Part shown: piece by piece, positions 1-7,198 of the stretch
Numbering within the stretch: the stretch's first letter is position 1
Layout: each line of letters starts with the position of its first letter
Source of the DNA: Verrucomicrobiaceae bacterium
Lineage (GTDB): Bacteria > Verrucomicrobiota > Verrucomicrobiia > Verrucomicrobiales > Verrucomicrobiaceae
DNA: 64,000 bases
Assembly (NCBI GenBank): GCA_024232965.1
Contig: JACKQF010000007.1
Span: 303,075-367,074, forward strand
Direction: 5' to 3'
Notes under the pieces: generated by a model
The model's input: the letters and a program-made list of their open reading frames with translations, nothing else
Database searches by the model: none
Told to the model about the DNA's origin: nothing
Position numbers and translations under genes: made by a program

Positions 1-47
1 ACATGAAGCCGAGGAAATCTGCGAACAGCCTGTAGCGGGGGCGCCAA

Positions 48-638
48 TCAAATGCGCTGCTTTACGAGGGTCTCCAAGCGGCTAACACCCCTGCGGATGC
101 GAGCTTTGATAGTGCCGAGAGGTTCGTTTAGCCGCTCTGCGACTTCAGTCTGGGTCAGCCCACTGAAGTAGGCCAGTTGAATGGCCTCCCGCTGATCTTC
201 CGTCAGCCGGTTGACTGCCTTATGGATGATCTGGTTGCGCTCTTTATCTTCGAGCGTTTCGCTAACGGACTCCTCGAACTCGGGCTGTACGGACTTGTTC
301 TCTACTTCGAATTCGTCGTTCAAGCGGGATCGGCGTTGTTTGGAGCGGATGCGGTCGATGGCGCGATTTCTCGCCATGGTAGCTAACCAAGTTAGGGGCT
401 TGCCTTTTCGTGGCTCGTAGAGGTGGGCTTTGTTCCAGATTTGGACCAGCACCTCTTGCATCACATCTTCAGCGTCGTGATGATCATTCAGAACCTGCGA
501 GATGGCTGTGAACAGCAGACCACCGTATTTGCGGTAAAGCTGTTGGAAACTGGCGGAGTCCTTATCTGCAATGCGCTGAAGCAAAGCGGTGTCCTCTTGG
601 ATTGTCTGCTCGATTTCTTCAGGGGTCAAAGTGTTCAT
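48..638 (-). CDS. ECF-type RNA polymerase sigma factor (sigma-70 family)
   Basis: A 196-residue protein with the two-domain layout of extracytoplasmic-function sigma factors. Region 2 lies at about residues 20-90 and contains DAEDVMQEVLVQIW and the promoter-melting segment WLATMARNRAIDRIR. Region 4 lies at about residues 135-190, with LTEDQREAIQLAYFSGLTQTEVAERL followed by the recognition helix region GTIKARIRRGVSRL. It should direct RNA polymerase to a small regulon. The frame stays open upstream to a TTG at 692, but the ATG at 638 gives the usual ECF length and is preferred. No Shine-Dalgarno sequence is obvious. An anti-sigma factor would be expected downstream, which is outside the window. 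Family call is firm; the regulon is unknown. Confidence 0.93.
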   Translation of the reverse strand: MNTLTPEEIEQTIQEDTALLQRIADKDSASFQQLYRKYGGLLFTAISQVLNDHHDAEDVMQEVLVQIWNKAHLYEPRKGKPLTWLATMARNRAIDRIRSKQRRSRLNDEFEVENKSVQPEFEESVSETLEDKERNQIIHKAVNRLTEDQREAIQLAYFSGLTQTEVAERLNEPLGTIKARIRRGVSRLETLVKQRI

Positions 639-744
639 AGGGGTATCGATAGGAATCGTAACTTCGACAGCAAAGTGGACGGTTTGGGCCAAAGGTCAAC
701 AAAATCGTCAAAATATTTGCGACAAAAGTCAGAAGGCGGGGCTA

Positions 745-773
745 TTTGTCTAAATTTGGTCCATTTTGTCTAA
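745..773 (-). promoter_or_regulatory. Direct repeat TTAGACAAA x2, 20 bp apart, upstream of ECF gene
   Basis: On the plus strand TTTGTCTAA occurs at 745-753 and again at 765-773, a 20-bp (about two helical turns) spacing. Read on the minus strand these are two TTAGACAAA boxes upstream of the sigma factor gene that starts at 638. A partly related GACAAAAG lies at 721-728. They could be an operator or an autoregulated promoter of the sigma factor. No matching -35/-10 pair was established, so the role is inferred from position only. Confidence 0.4.
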
Positions 774-846
774 TGTGGATTGAAGACTGAGCGTCCTGAC
801 TTCTCCTCCCATTAAAACGGGTCGCGACCACATGGCTGGCTCCGCC

Positions 847-1938
847 CTACTCGCTTTTTGCTTCGACTTCAGGGCTTACTGGGGCATCGGCGGCAGGTAG
901 CCACTTGTCGGGGGCACCCGCTTTTTGCATAACATCCCGCAGTTTCACGGGGCTGCCATTCCGTCTTTTGCTTTCTTCCGCTGCCTCCATGAATCCGTAG
1001 ATTTCAAGGGTTTGCTGGGCGGTTACCGGCGGTGTGCCAGTCTGGAAGAACTGAATGATTTCGCGCAGCATCGGGGTGTAGTCTCCCTGCGACTTCTGAG
1101 TAGTGACATGATCTCCATCGAATCGTGTGACGCTGTAATCGGTGGAGCCTTGCGGTAGTTTGTGCATCGCGTGCAGCGTGCCGCTCCGCCCGTCCCGCCA
1201 GATGCCAGCGACGACGGATGACGCGGGCGTGGTGGTCCGGGTGACCGAAATGCAACCTTCCCCCATCACGGTGAAAAGCGCTTCGGTGGCATGTATGCCA
1301 TAGAAGTACAGGTCTGGATGAAAGGGAAGAATTGGCGCTGGTCCATACGAGATGACCGCATCAGGGGGAGTCTTGGCCGCTGTGGCCACCTCAATCACGC
1401 CCGGGTACCACCGCAGTGACGAGGCGCTGAAAATCGGCACTTTGAGTTGGTCGGCCATTTTATAAATCTCGATCGCATCCTTCAGCGATGCTGCGACCGG
1501 TTTGTCCAAGAATACTCGCTTTCCTGCAGCAAGGACGGGCTTGATTTGGTCGATGTGCGGGCGGCCATCGAGACTGAGGAGCATGACTGCGTCCACCTCT
1601 GCACACAAGGCCTCGACTGAATCCAATATGGCGACGCCATATTTGTCCCGAACGGTGGCGGTGAAGCCATCGACGCGGGAGACACTTTCATCCAGATCCT
1701 TGCTGTAAGACGCAAAGGCTGCGACAATGCGACCGCCGGGGACGTGGTTCGGGTGAGCCGGGTCATTGAGGCGCATCGTAAACTGCTCGGCGTGAGACGT
1801 GTCCAGACCGATGATGCCGATCTTGAGATTCTGTGCGGATGACTCCTGCATACCCATTGTTGCTAGTGCAATCGCCACCAAGACCCGTCGGGCTTTCCTT
1901 GTCCAGCAAGGAATGGGTGACGTGGGGGACTCTTCCAT
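847..1938 (-). CDS. Secreted Gfo/Idh/MocA family oxidoreductase
   Basis: A 363-residue NAD(P)-dependent sugar or polyol dehydrogenase-like protein. The chosen ATG gives a basic stretch (CWTRKARR) and hydrophobic core (VLVAIALATMGM) ending in SSAQ, a Sec- or Tat-type export signal. The mature part starts with the nucleotide-binding fold (KIGIIGLDTSHAEQF), then has the family KP motif (FLDKPVAASLKDAIEIY) that closes the cofactor-binding domain. Substrate and reaction direction cannot be read from the sequence. The frame continues upstream to 2208, but that would overlap the divergent sigma factor gene and bury the signal peptide, so the internal start is preferred. Exported members of this family are common in Verrucomicrobiota and Planctomycetota. 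Confidence 0.88.
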   Translation of the reverse strand: MEESPTSPIPCWTRKARRVLVAIALATMGMQESSAQNLKIGIIGLDTSHAEQFTMRLNDPAHPNHVPGGRIVAAFASYSKDLDESVSRVDGFTATVRDKYGVAILDSVEALCAEVDAVMLLSLDGRPHIDQIKPVLAAGKRVFLDKPVAASLKDAIEIYKMADQLKVPIFSASSLRWYPGVIEVATAAKTPPDAVISYGPAPILPFHPDLYFYGIHATEALFTVMGEGCISVTRTTTPASSVVAGIWRDGRSGTLHAMHKLPQGSTDYSVTRFDGDHVTTQKSQGDYTPMLREIIQFFQTGTPPVTAQQTLEIYGFMEAAEESKRRNGSPVKLRDVMQKAGAPDKWLPAADAPVSPEVEAKSE

Positions 1939-2082
1939 TCGTACCAATCGCGTGGAACGCCGACAAATGCAAGCGTCGATGCTTTTTGAACGCAGAGCAA
2001 TGCGCCCGTGGCTTTTTCGATTTGAGACTTTTCCGATAGAAAATTCGATTTTGAGCGGGGGCGGTTTGTTGTTATCGCGCGT

Positions 2083-2113
2083 TTGACAGCGGCCTCTAAA
2101 CGCTGAGTATCTA
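2083..2113 (+). promoter_or_regulatory. Candidate promoter just upstream of ECF gene
   Basis: TTGACA at 2083-2088 and TATCTA at 2108-2113 are separated by 19 bp, longer than the optimal 17. The start codon follows at 2120 with no Shine-Dalgarno sequence, so a leaderless or near-leaderless transcript is possible. Weak evidence; the spacing is unfavourable. Confidence 0.25.
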
Positions 2114-2119
2114 TCTACC

Positions 2120-2806
2120 ATGGGCGATCCAGTCGTTGAGTTACCGTCGGAGGACAACCAGTCTGAAGATGCCAAGAAAGAGAAGACATTGTGGGAGAAA
2201 ACCCGCAAAAGTCTGATCGAGCGTCTGAATAACTGGGAGGATCAGCGTACCTGGAACGAGTTCTACCAGACGTACTGGCGGTTGGTGTTTAGCGTGGCTA
2301 CCAAGGCGGGACTGACTCGCGAAGAGGCTTTTGATGTCGTTCAGGAGACGATCATCGCCATTGCCCGGCAGGTCCAAAAGGGGCAGTACGACCCCCGTGC
2401 AGGTTCCTTCAAGGCCTGGCTCCTACAGATGACACGTTGGCGCATTTTGGATGTCTTCCGTGCCCGCAAACGTCAGCCGTCCCTGGCAGATCAGGGCAAT
2501 GCCGATAGTGAGGATACCCAGAGTCTGACCCTGGACCGACTCTCTCAGGATAAGGACAACCTGCTGGAGAAAATCTGGGACCGTGAATGGCGGGACAACA
2601 TTACCTCCGCTGCTCTTGAACGTGTGAAGTCCAGGGTGTCTCCTCGTCAGTTCCAAATCTTCGATTGCTATGTGATGAAGGGTTGGGGCGTGAAGAAGAC
2701 CGCTGAAGCTCTGGGCATCAACGCTGCACAGGTTTATTTGGCGAAGCATCGTGTTGGCAATCTGGTAAAGAAAGAGCTTCAGGCACTTGAGAATCAGATG
2801 CTATAG
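2120..2806 (+). CDS. ECF-type RNA polymerase sigma factor, kinase-associated type
   Basis: A 228-residue sigma-70-like protein. Region 2 is visible at about residues 45-120: TWNEFYQTYWRLVFSVATKAG, then EEAFDVVQETIIAIARQ, then SFKAWLLQMTRWRILDVFRARK. Region 4 is at about residues 165-220, ending VKKTAEALGINAAQVYLAKHRV. An N-terminal charged tail of about 40 residues precedes region 2. The start ATG lies 12 bp after a TATCTA box and lacks a ribosome binding site. The gene is 75 bp upstream of, and codirectional with, a Ser/Thr kinase. That pairing is known for planctomycete and verrucomicrobial ECF groups, where kinase phosphorylation rather than an anti-sigma factor is thought to control activity. 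The link is inference from context. Confidence 0.9.
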   Translation: MGDPVVELPSEDNQSEDAKKEKTLWEKTRKSLIERLNNWEDQRTWNEFYQTYWRLVFSVATKAGLTREEAFDVVQETIIAIARQVQKGQYDPRAGSFKAWLLQMTRWRILDVFRARKRQPSLADQGNADSEDTQSLTLDRLSQDKDNLLEKIWDREWRDNITSAALERVKSRVSPRQFQIFDCYVMKGWGVKKTAEALGINAAQVYLAKHRVGNLVKKELQALENQML

Positions 2807-2881
2807 TGGCAGGGTCTGTGGGTTCTGTTGCGATGGCTGAGCGAGGACCGCTTCTGCCTGTCGATACTTCCCGCTTTTTCC

Positions 2882-5359
2882 ATGCCCGAGGGTGATCCAA
2901 TTCCGCCGCATCATCTTCCGCCCCCATCCGGGGTGGACCCTGGGGTGTCCCCATGGCGCGGCGGTGAGGAAGAGGACACTGGCTCCCTCCCAATGTCGCC
3001 ACAGCAAGATTACGATCGTCCTGGGCCAAGTTCTCTGCGGAGAACGAAAGAGACGTCTCATCGTGATGACATCATCATTCCTGACTACACCCTGCTGAAG
3101 CGGATTGGATCGGGCGCGTATGGTGAGGTTTGGATGGCGCAGAGTGTTACGGGTGCGCTACGTGCGGTGAAGATCGTATGGCGGGAGGACTTCGAACTGA
3201 CCCGCACGTTCCATCGAGAGTTTGAGGGCATCCAGCAGTTTGAGCCAATTTCGCGTGGGCATCCGTGCTTGGTGCACATTCTCCATGTTGGCTGGAATGA
3301 GAAGCGCGGCTTCTACTATTGCGTGATGGAATTGGCCGATGATGCGGAGCACGGGCCGACCATGCTGGATATCCATTCCTATGTGCCGCGCACGCTGGGA
3401 ACGGACTTAAAGCGTCACGGGCGGCTAGATCCGCACTTTTGTCAAGAACAGGGGATCTACTTGGCGGATGCCCTCAATTACATGCACGAACGAGGGCTAG
3501 CGCATCGCGATATTAAGCCGTCGAACATCATCTTCGTCGATGGAGTCTGCAAGCTTGCGGACATTGGGCTTGTCGCGGTATCGGGGGAGAGATCCTTTGT
3601 CGGCACTGAGGGGTTTGTCCCTCCGGAGGGCCCAGGAACGCCAGCTGCGGATATCTACAGTCTTGGCAAGGTGCTGTATGAGATGAGTTCTGGGAAGGAC
3701 CGCATGGAGTTCCCGGAGGTACCCTCTGAACTGAGTGATGAGGAGTGGCCGATGTGGCTGGATCTCAATCGAGTGATTTGCAAAGCCTGTGCTCCGGACT
3801 TGAAGGAGCGTTACACGACAGCGGGGGATCTGGCTGAGGCGCTGCAGCAGGTTGGTGTGAAGCGCTCGGAGAGTTGGGTGCGGCGCTTCTCCCGTGCGGC
3901 GATTTTTACTTTCGTTGGTAGCGCCTGTTTGGCGGGATCGCTCGTGATGGCCCGTTACCAAAAGAATTGGAGTTACACCATTGCGGTGCCGCAGCGTCCT
4001 CCGCCCGTGGTCAAGGACAGGCCTTCCATCCCGACCATCGGTCGGCCTTGGCAAAATAGTCAAGGTCGTTGGTTTTCGTTCAAGGGGGATCGGCATGTAG
4101 CGGACCTGCCTCTTGAATATGCACGGCAGTCATCGTTTAATCGCTTTCTTGAGGTCACTCGACGCCCGTTTGAGGGGGATGTGGTGCCGTTCAAGGTGCC
4201 GAATGCGAAGGGTTTTACAGCGGTGTTGATTCAGCCTTCGGATGCGGATGCCTACTGCGCCTGGATTACCGCTATCGAGCGGCAGAGTGGGCACTTGGAT
4301 CTTGAGCATGAGTACGCCTGGAAGCCGATGCAAATCCCGCGGCCATCCGGTTACGCGCCCGCAAAGGGGGGAGTAACCGGGGTCCGCTGCGAGATCGTTC
4401 GGGTGTATTACGGGCGTCTCAGCATCGGCTCGACACCAAGTGGTGCGGAGGTGTTTGATGATGGATTTCTAATGGGGAGAACACCCTTGGTGATGAATCG
4501 TGTGCGAGCGGACAAGTTTGCCTATGAGATCCGCCTTCCAGGCTATGCGCCAGAAACGGCAAAGGGTACTCTCAAAGAGGGGCAACTGATCAGCTTTAAC
4601 TTCAGGCTGCGGTCCAGTGGTGCGGTGGTTTTTACGAAGCCCTGGCAAAACAGTTTGGGCATGAAGTTCGTGCCCTTGGAGCGTGTGATGATCGGTGTGA
4701 CGGAGGTGAGGCGACAGGATTATGCTGAGTTTGCGCGATCAACGGGTGCGGGTGTGATTGCCGATCAGGCGTTGGACGTGGAACCGACGCTTCCTGTCAC
4801 CTATGTCTCCCGTATTGAGTCAGAGCTGTTCTGCCGTTGGTTGACGGATCGTGAGCGCGCGAAGGGCTTGATCCAGGCGGAGCACGAGTATCGTCTCCCG
4901 ACGGATGATGAGTGGAGCTTGGCGGTGGATCTTCCGCGAGAGAGGGGCGACACCCCAGAAGCACGAAATCTGAGCGTGACGGGGGTCTTCCCGTGGGGGT
5001 TCATTTGGCCGCCGATGTCTCAGTCCGGAAATTTTGCGGATGCGTCCTCTGACAAGACGGGGAAGAAATCGATCTCTGGGTACAAGGACAAGTTTTTGGC
5101 AGCGGCCCCAGTCGGCAGCTTCCCGGCGGATAGTCGCGGGGTGCGAGATCTCTCTGGCAATGTTTGGGAGTGGGTCGCGGATTCCTGGAATGGAACGACC
5201 ACGGACGGGGTGGCGCGTGGGGGGAGCTTCACGACGCTACAGCGGGATGAATTGCTATCGTCCTACCGCCGTCGTGTGCCTGCGGCGGCGCAGTTGCCAG
5301 ATCTGGGCTTTCGTGTGTTGCTGACGTCCACAGGGGTCCCGGCGAGGCCCGAAGAGTGA
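2882..5359 (+). CDS. Membrane Ser/Thr protein kinase with PEGA and FGE-like (SUMF1) domains
   Basis: An 825-residue protein from the ATG at 2882; the frame opens at a TTG at 2828, but the ATG is preferred. A Pro-rich leader is followed by an N-terminal kinase domain: glycine loop GSGAYGEV (76-83), catalytic Lys in RAVKIV (97), HRDIKPSN (208-215). DFG is replaced by DIG (227-229) and APE by PPEG. One membrane helix lies at about 339-357. Outside the membrane come a degenerate FGE-like segment starting RPWQNSQG (about 389), a PEGA-like domain with SIGSTPSGAEV (about 515), and a fuller FGE/SUMF1 domain (about 586-814) with PWQNSLGMKFV and LSGNVWEWVADSW. Around the terminal ARGGSF segment there is no cysteine, so sulfatase-activating catalysis is unlikely. 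The outer part is more likely a sensor or glycan-binding module. Lies 75 bp after the ECF gene. Confidence 0.92.
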   Translation: MPEGDPIPPHHLPPPSGVDPGVSPWRGGEEEDTGSLPMSPQQDYDRPGPSSLRRTKETSHRDDIIIPDYTLLKRIGSGAYGEVWMAQSVTGALRAVKIVWREDFELTRTFHREFEGIQQFEPISRGHPCLVHILHVGWNEKRGFYYCVMELADDAEHGPTMLDIHSYVPRTLGTDLKRHGRLDPHFCQEQGIYLADALNYMHERGLAHRDIKPSNIIFVDGVCKLADIGLVAVSGERSFVGTEGFVPPEGPGTPAADIYSLGKVLYEMSSGKDRMEFPEVPSELSDEEWPMWLDLNRVICKACAPDLKERYTTAGDLAEALQQVGVKRSESWVRRFSRAAIFTFVGSACLAGSLVMARYQKNWSYTIAVPQRPPPVVKDRPSIPTIGRPWQNSQGRWFSFKGDRHVADLPLEYARQSSFNRFLEVTRRPFEGDVVPFKVPNAKGFTAVLIQPSDADAYCAWITAIERQSGHLDLEHEYAWKPMQIPRPSGYAPAKGGVTGVRCEIVRVYYGRLSIGSTPSGAEVFDDGFLMGRTPLVMNRVRADKFAYEIRLPGYAPETAKGTLKEGQLISFNFRLRSSGAVVFTKPWQNSLGMKFVPLERVMIGVTEVRRQDYAEFARSTGAGVIADQALDVEPTLPVTYVSRIESELFCRWLTDRERAKGLIQAEHEYRLPTDDEWSLAVDLPRERGDTPEARNLSVTGVFPWGFIWPPMSQSGNFADASSDKTGKKSISGYKDKFLAAAPVGSFPADSRGVRDLSGNVWEWVADSWNGTTTDGVARGGSFTTLQRDELLSSYRRRVPAAAQLPDLGFRVLLTSTGVPARPEE

Positions 5360-5376
5360 ACCTCCCTGAAAATGCG

Positions 5377-5410
5377 AAACCCCGCAACGGCCTGCGCCGC
5401 GACGGGGTTT
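5377..5410. terminator. Hairpin between convergent kinase and HU genes
   Basis: AAACCCCG at 5377-5384 pairs with CGGGGTTT at 5403-5410, and an inner CGGC (5388-5391) pairs with GCCG (5396-5399), making a two-part GC-rich stem. On the minus strand the stem runs into CGCATTTT, a short T-rich tail that suits the HU gene. On the plus strand the only T run is within the stem. Probably a shared bidirectional terminator. Confidence 0.7.
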
Positions 5411-5435
5411 GCTGACCAGGAGTTGAATCCCAGAA

Positions 5436-5708
5436 TTACAGGGAGCCTTTGAGGGCGGAAGAAGGAACGAAGCGCACAGTCTTCGAAGCCTTGATTTTCA
5501 TCGCAGCGCCAGTCTTTGGATTGCGGCCAGTACGGGCAGCGCGCTTCACAACCTTGAAGGTGCCGAAGCCGATGAGTTGGACGTTGCCGCCCTTCACGCC
5601 TTTGGAGATTGCGGTCAAGACTGCTTCAAGAGCGTCGCCGGCGGCGCGCTTGGAGGTCTCACCACCGAGGTTTTTTTGGACGAGTTCAATGAGCTCAGCT
5701 TTATTCAT
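5436..5708 (-). CDS. HU family DNA-binding protein
   Basis: A 90-residue nucleoid protein of the HU/IHF family at the usual length. The N-terminal helical dimerisation part starts MNKAELIELVQKNLGG and contains the alternating Ala/Leu pattern AAGDALEAVLTAI. Then comes the family signature region GFGTFKVVKRAARTGRNPKTG at residues 47-67, forming the DNA-binding beta arms, and AMKIKASKTVRFVP towards the end. It bends and compacts DNA as a dimer. It is a lone gene with its own candidate promoter at 5782-5811 and a strong hairpin after the stop codon. HU and IHF cannot be separated from sequence alone, but the plain, unextended length favours HU. Confidence 0.95.
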   Translation of the reverse strand: MNKAELIELVQKNLGGETSKRAAGDALEAVLTAISKGVKGGNVQLIGFGTFKVVKRAARTGRNPKTGAAMKIKASKTVRFVPSSALKGSL

Positions 5709-5781
5709 GGTATGCAGTTACTTTCTGTTCGTTGTTGGTGTCGTGGCAACCTTGCTACGGAATTACGCGGCAAGATGAGAA

Positions 5782-5811
5782 TTTATGTGCTGAGTTGCGT
5801 GAATTCGTCAA
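5782..5811 (-). promoter_or_regulatory. Candidate sigma-70-type promoter of the HU gene
   Basis: Read on the minus strand: TTGACG (plus-strand 5806-5811), 18 bp, then CATAAA (5782-5787). This places transcription start about 65 bp before the HU start codon. The -35 is a five-of-six match and the -10 four of six. Confidence 0.4.
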
Positions 5812-5858
5812 ACACATTCTTGCTCTGGAAGCCCTTTAAACACTGAAATCCGCCAAAA

Positions 5859-6410
5859 ATGAACCCTTCCCCCCTAAAAAGCTTCCTTTTGCCGACTGAG
5901 CAGCCGGCAGTTCACCCCACAGTCTTTGTCGCGCCTGGGGCTACAATTATCGGAGCGGTGGCACTGGGTGAGACATCCAGCGTGTGGTATGGTGCCGTTT
6001 TGCGAGGGGATATCAATCGCATCTTTGTCGGTGCACGCAGCAACGTCCAGGACGGCTGCGTGCTGCATGTCAGCGACGACGAACCCTGTGTTCTGCATGA
6101 GGACGTGACTGTAGGGCACCGCGCTGTGGTGCATGCCTGCGAGGTCGGTGCGGGGACTTTGGTTGGCATGGGCGCTATCATTCTGGACGGGGCGCGGATC
6201 GGTCCTCAGTGCATCATTGCGGCGGGCGCGTTAGTCACGAAGGGAATGCGTGTGCCGGCGGGTTGCTTGGTGATGGGATCGCCCGCTCGAGTCGTGCGTG
6301 CGCTGACGGATGATGAGCGCGCTGGCAATTTGCATCTAGCGGCGAAGTATGTGGCCTTGGCCGCGCGCTATCGTGAAATGGGGATGGGAGTGAAAAATTA
6401 TCCGAGTTAG
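5859..6410 (+). CDS. Gamma-carbonic-anhydrase-like hexapeptide-repeat protein
   Basis: A 183-residue left-handed beta-helix protein of the YrdA/PaaY/CaiE type. Hexapeptide-repeat residues recur through residues 20-150 (for example VFVAPGATIIGAV, TVGHRAVVHACEV, AGTLVGMGAIILDGARIG). The candidate zinc ligands are spread over two turns as in gamma carbonic anhydrases: VLHVS, VGHR and VVHAC. A SPARVVR motif follows the helix and the C-terminal helix is LAAKYVALAARYREM. Trimeric and metal-binding by family; physiological substrate uncertain, since many relatives lack measurable anhydrase activity. The gene is followed 41 bp later by the DUF151 gene on the same strand. Confidence 0.9.
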   Translation: MNPSPLKSFLLPTEQPAVHPTVFVAPGATIIGAVALGETSSVWYGAVLRGDINRIFVGARSNVQDGCVLHVSDDEPCVLHEDVTVGHRAVVHACEVGAGTLVGMGAIILDGARIGPQCIIAAGALVTKGMRVPAGCLVMGSPARVVRALTDDERAGNLHLAAKYVALAARYREMGMGVKNYPS

Positions 6411-6451
6411 CGTGGTTGCCTTTCCGAAACACGGGGCTTTAGTTCTGAGTC

Positions 6452-7177
6452 ATGAATCGAGATGTCGTGGAAGCACAGGTGCGGGCCGTCCTACCGCTGG
6501 AGGGGAGCTTTGCCGTGTTCCTCGGCAACGCCGAAAAGACGTTTGTTATTTACGTTGATGAATCTGTTGGCACCGCGATCTCCATGTTCATGCGGGGTGT
6601 GCCCAAGGAGCGACCGCTGACGCATGATTTGCTGGGTCACATGCTGAAGGCCTTTGGCGGCAAGGTAGAACGTGTGGTGATCAACGACGTGCATGGCAGC
6701 ATCTTCCATGCTCGGTTGATTTTGTCCGCCGAAAATGAACTACACGCCCGGAAGGTCATCGAGTTGGACGCGCGTCCGAGCGATAGTATCGCGATGGCGA
6801 CTCAGACTGGTGCGCCAATCTTTGTGGCACAGAAGGTATGGGACGAGGTTCAGGATATGTCAGAGGCCCTGGTGGAGATCGAAAAACGCACCGCTGCTGA
6901 GGCTGCTGCTGCGGCTTTGGAAGAAAGCGGTGATGACGATATGGACGACGAGGGGGAGGATGACGATGATGAGGATGACCTCTTTGGAGATGACGACGAC
7001 GATGATGAAGATGACATCGTCGATGAAGAGGGAGATGAGGAACTCTTCGCCGATCTAGATGCCCTCGAGGACGAGGATGAGGACGAGGATGATGACGAGG
7101 AAGACGACGAAGATATCTTCGGCGGCTTTGGCGGTAAAGACGATGATGACGAAGGCGAAGAATGGAAGAAGGGCTGA
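6452..7177 (+). CDS. DUF151 (bifunctional nuclease) protein with long acidic tail
   Basis: A 241-residue protein. Residues 1-140 match the DUF151/bifunctional nuclease fold: FAVFLGNAEKTFVIYVDESVG, then RPLTHDLLGHMLKAFGG, then the conserved RPSDSIAMATQTGAPIFV segment. Members are reported as nucleases or nucleic-acid-associated proteins in plants and bacteria. From about residue 150 to the end the chain is almost only Asp and Glu with a few hydrophobic or Gly breaks (such as DLFGD and DIFGGFGG), ending KKG. The DNA there is a GAT/GAG-rich run (about 6930-7160). Such a tail could mimic nucleic acid, bind basic proteins or metals, or be a disordered solubility tail; the family usually ends in a much shorter tail. 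Confidence 0.87.
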   Translation: MNRDVVEAQVRAVLPLEGSFAVFLGNAEKTFVIYVDESVGTAISMFMRGVPKERPLTHDLLGHMLKAFGGKVERVVINDVHGSIFHARLILSAENELHARKVIELDARPSDSIAMATQTGAPIFVAQKVWDEVQDMSEALVEIEKRTAAEAAAAALEESGDDDMDDEGEDDDDEDDLFGDDDDDDEDDIVDEEGDEELFADLDALEDEDEDEDDDEEDDEDIFGGFGGKDDDDEGEEWKKG

Positions 7178-7198
7178 GCCCCTCTCCCTCACTCCGTT

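Noticed and set aside
820..829. Perfect 10-bp palindrome GGTCGCGACC after the oxidoreductase stop codon
   Set aside because: No loop and no T run, so not a terminator. A single short palindrome in GC-rich DNA is not significant by itself.
1939..2208. N-terminal extension of the secreted oxidoreductase
   Set aside because: It would overlap the divergent ECF gene and bury the signal peptide.
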